64,000 bases of DNA, taken from contig NZ_CP069349.1 of NCBI RefSeq assembly GCF_021497505.1, positions 769,861-833,860 on the forward strand. Direction: 5' to 3'. Origin of the DNA: Turicibacter sp. TJ11 (GTDB taxonomy: Bacteria; Bacillota_I; Bacilli_A; MOL361; Turicibacteraceae). Below the pieces are notes generated by a model, which had not been told where the DNA came from, searched no databases, and was given only the letters and a program-made list of their open reading frames with translations. This document shows positions 58,960 to 64,000 of the stretch, one piece after another. Positions within the stretch are counted from its first letter, which is position 1. Every line of letters begins with the position of its first letter. A program made the position numbers and the translations under genes.

Positions 58960-60009
58960 TTATCGATTAGGAGCAGCTAATACTTGTGTCCAAATATCAT
59001 CATACTGTTTGATAAATTCTCCTGGATCTCGGAACGTTTCCATTGGTAAAGAATCTAATAACTCTTGAGATGGACTATACGCTTCATTTTGTGTCCATTC
59101 ATCTTCCGATACCATCGCTAAAACTTCAGTATTGGGACTTGAATACATGACATACTCTGTATTCATTAAGGCAATCTCTGGACGTTGCATGAAGTTAATA
59201 AATTCATGTGCTAACTCAACATTTTGAGCTGTTGATGGAATGACCATTGAATCGACCCAAATGTTTGATCCTTCTTTAGGGATCGCATACTCCATATTTT
59301 CGTTTTCATCCATAATATAAGTCGCATCACCTGAGTAAACAACGGCTAACGCTGCATTCCCCGCAATCATATTATCAATGACTTGATCGGTTACATAAGC
59401 ATAAACTAATGGACGTTGTTCAATTAAAAGTTGTTTTGCCTCTTCTAATTCGTCAACATTTTGCGTATTCATCGAATAACCTAATAACTTTAAGGCAACC
59501 ATTAATGAATCACGCTGACTATCATACATAAAAATATTTCCTTTATATGTTTCGTCCCATAAGATAGACCATGAATCAACAGGTTCATTTACGACTGTTT
59601 TATCATATAAAATTCCAACCGTTCCCCAAAAGTATGGCACAGTATATAAGTTCTCAGGATCGTAAGGTAAGTTTTTATACTGATCACTAATATACTTAAA
59701 GTTAGGAATTTTACTATAATCTAAGGGAAGAACTAAATCTTCTTTAATCATTTTCTCAACCATATAATCTGAAGGAAACGCTACGTCATAATGCGTTCCT
59801 CCAGCCTTGATTTTTTGATACATCGTCTCATTTGAATCATATAATTCATAAACAACTTCACAGTTGAATTCTTCTTCAAAAAGTGTTAAAACTTCTCGAT
59901 CAATATATTCACCCACATTATAAACATATAATCGTTCTCGAGTATCTCCCGAGCAAGCTGTTAACAGTAAGATAAATGAGGCAATAAACATCATCATTAA
60001 TTTTTTCAT
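58960..60009 (-). CDS. potD: Spermidine/putrescine ABC transporter substrate-binding lipoprotein
   Basis: A 349-residue lipoprotein (lipobox LLLTACS) of the PotD/PotF family: LYVYNVGEYIDREVLTLFEE at the mature N-terminus, YDVAFPSDYMVEKM, and later IPKEGSNIWVDSMVIP, where acidic and aromatic residues bind the polyamine. The ATG at 60009 is chosen because it begins the signal peptide and GGGAGG lies 12 bases before it; the frame extends upstream into potC without support. It captures polyamine outside the membrane for PotB/PotC. Confidence 0.94.
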   Translation of the reverse strand: MKKLMMMFIASFILLLTACSGDTRERLYVYNVGEYIDREVLTLFEEEFNCEVVYELYDSNETMYQKIKAGGTHYDVAFPSDYMVEKMIKEDLVLPLDYSKIPNFKYISDQYKNLPYDPENLYTVPYFWGTVGILYDKTVVNEPVDSWSILWDETYKGNIFMYDSQRDSLMVALKLLGYSMNTQNVDELEEAKQLLIEQRPLVYAYVTDQVIDNMIAGNAALAVVYSGDATYIMDENENMEYAIPKEGSNIWVDSMVIPSTAQNVELAHEFINFMQRPEIALMNTEYVMYSSPNTEVLAMVSEDEWTQNEAYSPSQELLDSLPMETFRDPGEFIKQYDDIWTQVLAAPNR

Positions 60010-60016
60010 TAGATGG

Positions 60017-60796
60017 TTAGACCTCCCTTTTCTTTCTAATTGATAAATTATTTGCAACTAAAACCGAAACTAAGATTAAACTCACCATAATCGTAGCTAA
60101 TGCATTAACCGTTGGTCGAATTCCACGTTTCGCCATTGAGTAAACTTCAATCGATAAGTTAGTTACACCGTTTCCTGCCGTAAAGTAACTAATAACAAAA
60201 TCATCAATTGACATCGTAAATGCCATTAACGCACCCGCCATGATTCCAGGCATAATTTCTGGAATAACGACTTTTCGAATGGCTTGCATCGGTGTTGCCC
60301 CTAAGTCCATCGCTGCTTCAGCCATATTTTGATTCATCGCATATAAACGAGGTAAAACAGATAAAACGACATATGGAATACAGAACATAATATGAGCTAA
60401 TAACATCGTCGTAAATCCAAACTCTAATCTAACTGTCTTAAATAACATCATTAAGGCAACTGCTAACACAATGTCTGGACTAATAACAGGTAAGTAGTTA
60501 ATATTTAAAACAAAAGCTTTTGTCTTTTTTGTTAATTTATAAATCCCAATTGATGTAAAAGTTCCAATGAAAGTTGAAATAACTGTCGCTATCACAGCGA
60601 CAATCACGGTATAAAAAACAGCCGTTTGCATTTGACTATCTTTGAATAATTCTTCATACCACTGTAGTGAGAACCCTGTCCATTTTCCACTTGATTTTGA
60701 TTCATTAAATGAAAATACAATTAATACAGCAATCGGTGCATATAAAAATAAGAACATAATTGCTAAATATAATCGAGAAAGCCATTTATTTACCAA
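60017..60796 (-). CDS. potC: Spermidine/putrescine ABC transporter permease
   Basis: A 259-residue permease with six membrane helices and the ABC inner-membrane EAA motif (EAAMDLGATPMQAIRKVVIPEI). The start is a TTG at 60796: AGGAGG lies nine bases before it and it lies inside the end of potB (TTGGTAA), which couples their translation. It pairs with PotB to form the channel. Confidence 0.93.
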   Translation of the reverse strand: MVNKWLSRLYLAIMFLFLYAPIAVLIVFSFNESKSSGKWTGFSLQWYEELFKDSQMQTAVFYTVIVAVIATVISTFIGTFTSIGIYKLTKKTKAFVLNINYLPVISPDIVLAVALMMLFKTVRLEFGFTTMLLAHIMFCIPYVVLSVLPRLYAMNQNMAEAAMDLGATPMQAIRKVVIPEIMPGIMAGALMAFTMSIDDFVISYFTAGNGVTNLSIEVYSMAKRGIRPTVNALATIMVSLILVSVLVANNLSIRKKREV

Positions 60797-61635
60797 GGTA
60801 GTGCACCTCCTGCTTGTTTATCGGTATCAAATTTTTTCATTAACCAAATTGACAGCAAGATAAAGATCATTAAAATCATTGATAATGCTGAACCAAAGTA
60901 CCAGTTCCCTGTTAATAAGAATTGTTTTTCGATTAAGTTACCAATCATCATGTACTGTCCTCCCCCTAATAATTGTGGGATCACAAATGTACTAACGGCA
61001 GGTAAGAATACCATAATAACTCCCGTAATAATTCCAGGTAACGTTAACGGAAAAACAACACGAGTAAACACTTGACGACTATTTGCCCCTAAATCACGAG
61101 CAGCATAAATTAAATTTTTATCTACTTTCGTAATAGCCGTGTGAATTGGTAAGACCATGAATGGTAAAAAGTTATAAACCATTCCTAAAATAATCGCAAA
61201 ATCGCTATACATAATATCAATTGGTGCAAGATGGAAAAACTCTAAAATATTATTTAAAATCCCATTTTTACCTAAGATTGAAATCCATGCATAGGTACGA
61301 AGTAGCATATTGATCCACATCGGCATAATGAATAATAAAAGAATTGATGACTGACGTTTGGGTGAACATTGAGCAATGATCCATGCAAGTGGATATCCTA
61401 GTAACAAACAAAAAATAGTTGAAATAAACGCAATCCATAATGAGCGAGCTAACGTCGAGATATAAATGGAATTAAAAAATTTCATATAATTATCAAGCGT
61501 AAAGCGAAAGGCCATTGGATTTCCATCCCCTGGATCGATGATACTGTATAAGAAAATTAAGATCATTGGAACGATTATCATAATCGAAATCCATACGATG
61601 TACGGATAACTTAAACGTTTTGTTGATTCATGCAT
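60790..61635 (-). CDS. potB: Spermidine/putrescine ABC transporter permease
   Basis: A 281-residue permease with six membrane helices and the EAA-like motif (YAARDLGANSRQVFTRVVFP). The ATG at 61635 directly follows the potA stop (TAGTGATG); the overlapping GTG at 61638 is an alternative start. It forms the heterodimeric channel with PotC. Confidence 0.93.
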   Translation of the reverse strand: MHESTKRLSYPYIVWISIMIIVPMILIFLYSIIDPGDGNPMAFRFTLDNYMKFFNSIYISTLARSLWIAFISTIFCLLLGYPLAWIIAQCSPKRQSSILLLFIMPMWINMLLRTYAWISILGKNGILNNILEFFHLAPIDIMYSDFAIILGMVYNFLPFMVLPIHTAITKVDKNLIYAARDLGANSRQVFTRVVFPLTLPGIITGVIMVFLPAVSTFVIPQLLGGGQYMMIGNLIEKQFLLTGNWYFGSALSMILMIFILLSIWLMKKFDTDKQAGGALPW

Positions 61636-61637
61636 CA

Positions 61638-62681
61638 CTAAACACCAACTTCCATAACATGAATATCTGCCGGTGAAACCGTCATTCCTACTTCTGTTCC
61701 GACTTCAGCACTTTGTGTGCTATGGACAATGTACTCGCGTCCTTCGACCATTACAATAATTTCATAATGAACACCCTTGAAAATAACACTATCTACAATT
61801 CCTGTGAAAGCCCCTTGTTCTTTTGATACGATTTGTAAATCTTCTGGACGAATAACAACTTCAACCGCTTCATTTGGATTATATCCGCGATCGACACACT
61901 CAAAAACATGTCCTTCAAATTCAACTTTATAATCTTCAATCATCGTTGCATTGACAATATTACTTTCTCCGATGAAGTTTGCTACAAATCGATTACGTGG
62001 TTCGTTGTAAATATCAACTGGTGTTCCAATTTGTTGAATTAATCCATCATTTAAAACGACAATCGTATCTGACATCGTTAACGCTTCTTCTTGATCGTGT
62101 GTAACAAAAATAAATGTAATTCCCATTTCACGTTGAATCTCTTTTAATTCATATTGCATATCTTGGCGTAATTTTAAGTCTAATGCTCCTAATGGTTCAT
62201 CAAGTAATAAAACTTTAGGACGATTAACTAAGGCACGAGCGATCGCAATACGTTGTTGTTGTCCTCCAGATAATGAATCGATTCCACGTTTAGCGAAATC
62301 TGTTAGTTTAATCATTTTTAACATACGGTTTACACGTTCTGTTACTTCTGATTCTGGTACTTTTTTCATACGTAAACCAAACGCAATATTATCAAATACA
62401 TTTAAATGAGGAAAAAGTGCATACTTTTGAAATACCGTATTAATCTCACGTTTATACGATGGGATTTGAATTAAATCTTTTCCGTTAAATTCAACTTCAC
62501 CCGAAGTTGGTGTATCAAAACCACCAATGATACGTAATAAAGTTGTTTTCCCACATCCAGATGGTCCAAGTAAGGTCACAAATTCATTCTCATGAATGGT
62601 TAAGTCAATCCCTTTTAAAACGATATCCCCATCGTATTCTTTTGTTAAATTTTTAATCTCAATAATTGGTACTTTAGTCAT
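61638..62681 (-). CDS. potA: Spermidine/putrescine ABC transporter ATPase
   Basis: A 347-residue ATPase: Walker [10 protein letters not shown], signature [13 protein letters not shown], Walker [13 protein letters not shown], switch histidine in [10 protein letters not shown] and a C-terminal TOBE-type domain. It energises polyamine import through PotBC. It lies 23 bases after the regulator gene and overlaps potB. Confidence 0.95.
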   Translation of the reverse strand: MTKVPIIEIKNLTKEYDGDIVLKGIDLTIHENEFVTLLGPSGCGKTTLLRIIGGFDTPTSGEVEFNGKDLIQIPSYKREINTVFQKYALFPHLNVFDNIAFGLRMKKVPESEVTERVNRMLKMIKLTDFAKRGIDSLSGGQQQRIAIARALVNRPKVLLLDEPLGALDLKLRQDMQYELKEIQREMGITFIFVTHDQEEALTMSDTIVVLNDGLIQQIGTPVDIYNEPRNRFVANFIGESNIVNATMIEDYKVEFEGHVFECVDRGYNPNEAVEVVIRPEDLQIVSKEQGAFTGIVDSVIFKGVHYEIIVMVEGREYIVHSTQSAEVGTEVGMTVSPADIHVMEVGV

Positions 62682-62704
62682 ACTTGACCCTCCTTATATA
62701 ATCC

Positions 62705-63247
62705 TTAGAATGTTGGTGGTGTTGCAACCCAAAGAACAGAGGCCGAAACTTTTGAATTATTTTTTAATTTATGATCCACATCAGCTTTATAATAAAAGCT
62801 TTCGCCTTTTTTCACTTTATATCGCTTAGCACCTAAAACCAGTTCTACTTCACCCTTTAATACATATCCGAACTCTTCTCCATGATGGGGTTCATCATCA
62901 TATGACATCCCACCGGGTTCTAAATCAATAATAATGGGTTCCATTTCGTTCTTTTGTGCGTTTGGAATAATCCAGCGAATGGTCATATTATAATCTGGTT
63001 CTTCTTTTATAAAAACGTCCTCACGTTGAAACACGATTTTTTCATCTGCTTTTTCATCTGAAAAAAATTCTCCTAGCGTTGTTCCTAAAGCTTCTAATAT
63101 ATCAACAAGCGTTGCAATCGATGGTGAAGCGAGATCGCGTTCAACTTGAGAAATATATCCCTTTGTCAATTCGGTTCGATCTGCTAATTCTTCTTGCGTT
63201 AATTGAAGTTCCATCCTTAAACGCCTAATTTTTTCTCCTATGATCAT
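62705..63247 (-). CDS. XRE-family regulator with cupin domain, likely polyamine-responsive
   Basis: A 180-residue regulator: an N-terminal XRE helix-turn-helix (IRRLRMELQLTQEELADRTE, LTKGYISQVERDLASPS) followed by a C-terminal cupin (HHGEEFGYVLKGEVELVLG, then YKVKKGESFYYKADVDHKLK). This two-domain layout is that of PuuR-type polyamine regulators. It is the first gene of the potABCD operon, so it should sense polyamine and repress or adjust import. The candidate operator lies at the start site of its promoter and recurs upstream of speA, suggesting one regulon for import and synthesis. Confidence 0.88.
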   Translation of the reverse strand: MIIGEKIRRLRMELQLTQEELADRTELTKGYISQVERDLASPSIATLVDILEALGTTLGEFFSDEKADEKIVFQREDVFIKEEPDYNMTIRWIIPNAQKNEMEPIIIDLEPGGMSYDDEPHHGEEFGYVLKGEVELVLGAKRYKVKKGESFYYKADVDHKLKNNSKVSASVLWVATPPTF

Positions 63248-63289
63248 GGTTACACCTCAAATTTTCATTCACTAATAAATAAACCTTTT

Positions 63290-63306
63290 GTTTACTAATA
63301 ATAAAC
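63290..63306. promoter_or_regulatory. Candidate polyamine operator at the pot operon promoter (GTTTA-N7-TAAAC)
   Basis: GTTTACTAATAATAAAC has perfect five-base inverted arms; on the minus strand it reads GTTTATTATTAGTAAAC, close to the sites at 7407 and 7676. It lies immediately downstream of the -10 element of the pot promoter, where a bound protein would block initiation. A weaker copy of one half (AGGTTTATT...ATTAGT, minus strand) follows at about 63267-63285. Confidence 0.55.
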
Positions 63307-63313
63307 CTCTTCT

Positions 63314-63341
63314 ATTATAATATGATTCATGATTTTGTCAA
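63314..63341 (-). promoter_or_regulatory. Consensus sigma-A-type promoter of the regulator-potABCD operon
   Basis: On the minus strand TTGACA and TATAAT are both perfect and 16 bases apart. Start of transcription would fall near 63307, beside the candidate operator. Confidence 0.85.
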
Positions 63342-63677
63342 TAATTTATCGGCCAAAAAAAGACTTTTTTCAATAGAAGAAGGCAGATTAGATAGCTTTC
63401 ACAACAACCTTTCTTATTTATGGTGTTTACTGAGTTACTTAGACACCCTTATCTAAAAGAAATGAGAGATAATTATCGGATAAAAGGAGAAAATATTTTA
63501 ACACTCTTTTTATTATTTGAAGTGTTCGACATTTTATTCGACACTTTCTCTTGATAGATTTTATTTAGTGAAATTAAACAAACGAATTAATTTTTTTAAT
63601 CTTTGCTTTAAAAGCATTTACACTATTTGCATCGACGTGAATGGATCTTATGAATTGTAAACCATGTTAAACAAATA
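63342..63677. other. Intergenic region
   Basis: About 335 AT-rich bases between the pot promoter and the typA terminator. I see no gene, strong hairpin or repeat here. Confidence 0.5.
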
Positions 63678-63717
63678 AAAAAACTCAACCAAAGAAAGTT
63701 ACTTCTTTGATTGAGTT
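63678..63717 (-). terminator. Terminator of typA
   Basis: AACTCAACCAAAGAA pairs with TTCTTTGATTGAGTT (one mismatch) and is followed by a T run on the minus strand. Confidence 0.88.
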
Positions 63718-63726
63718 CATGTCTAA

Positions 63727-64000
63727 TTATTCAGCATTACGTTTACGTTTGTCGTATTTTTTACGCTCATTTGTGTCTAAAATTTTCTTACGTAAACGAA
63801 CTGATGTTGGTGTGATTTCAACTAATTCATCTTCATTAATGTACTCTAAGGCATACTCTAATGTGATTAAACGTGGTTTCTTTAAGACAACTGTGTTATC
63901 TTTACCAGCTGAACGACAGTTGGTTAATTGTTTTGCACGTGTGACGTTAACAGCTAAGTCTAAGTCTTTGTTGTTTTCACCAACAACCATTCCTTCATAA
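63727..64000 (-). CDS. typA: Translational GTPase TypA/BipA, C-terminal part only
   Basis: The visible C-terminal 90 residues read VVGENNKDLDLAVNVTRAKQ, then NCRSAGKDNTVVL and EYINEDELVEITPTSVRLRK, which is the conserved C-terminal domain of TypA/BipA, a ribosome-binding GTPase related to EF-G. The start and the GTPase domain lie beyond the right edge of the window. Confidence 0.95.
   Translation of the reverse strand, partial: YEGMVVGENNKDLDLAVNVTRAKQLTNCRSAGKDNTVVLKKPRLITLEYALEYINEDELVEITPTSVRLRKKILDTNERKKYDKRKRNAE

Overview
The window reads as chromosomal DNA of a low-GC Gram-positive (Firmicutes/Bacillota), with AT-rich intergenic spacers, strong AGGAGG-type ribosome binding sites and many rho-independent terminators. 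Gene content (ECF transporters, biosynthetic SpeA/SpeB/SpeD/SpeE, type I pullulanase, a flavinylated extracellular reductase, many IS elements) would suit a gut Erysipelotrichia/Turicibacter-like organism. That placement is inference. No rRNA, tRNA or CRISPR array was seen.

Layout. 1-2.0 kb: a serine-hydrolase lipoprotein cut by the left edge and a histidine phosphatase, then an internally deleted ISL3 remnant. 2.4-7.3 kb: a complete polyamine operon speA-speD-speE-speB-metK. 7.7-9.6 kb: an IS1182-family element. 9.6-15 kb: a GGDEF protein with a ribbon-helix-helix/coiled-coil protein under an array of TGTATACA palindromes, then a TspO-like membrane protein, a tyrosine recombinase and an HdeD-like protein. 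15.3-18.5 kb: pullulanase and a glycosyltransferase (plus strand). 18.7-27.3 kb: glycosyltransferases, the largest of which is split by an IS66-family insertion. 27.3-29.3 kb: decayed DNA with a MATE transporter remnant and an IS3 element sitting inside a terminator loop. 29.3-36.1 kb: flavoprotein reductase and MerR regulator, a solitary candidate PUA-like/nuclease gene, a metallo-beta-lactamase lipoprotein and KDPG aldolase. 36.4-45.9 kb: a CDP-dideoxysugar operon (rfbF, GT2, rfbH, rfbG, epimerase/reductase, TPP enzyme, GT2) damaged by an IS1595-family element and by an amber codon in rfbF. 46.5-51.2 kb: NhaC antiporter and an HD-domain gene split by a three-gene IS66 element. 51.2-55.8 kb: ECF transporter genes and a BaiN-like flavoprotein. 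56-58.8 kb: a hypothetical gene and an intact ISL3 element. 59-63.2 kb: the polyamine import operon (XRE-cupin regulator, potABCD). The right edge holds the C-terminus of TypA/BipA.

Main points. Polyamine synthesis and import operons lie at opposite ends of the window and share a 17-bp palindromic motif in their upstream regions; in front of the import operon it lies just downstream of a near-consensus promoter, as expected of a repressor site. Three insertion sequences sit inside genes and each is flanked by a perfect 8-bp target duplication, so each ancestral reading frame can be rebuilt exactly. The IS1595-family element carries a DUF4825-like lipoprotein as passenger. Together with the rfbF amber codon, these lesions indicate recent loss of surface-glycan genes. 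The best candidates for less-described biology are the ribbon-helix-helix/coiled-coil protein with its operator array, the PUA-like/nuclease protein, and the branched CDP-sugar operon.
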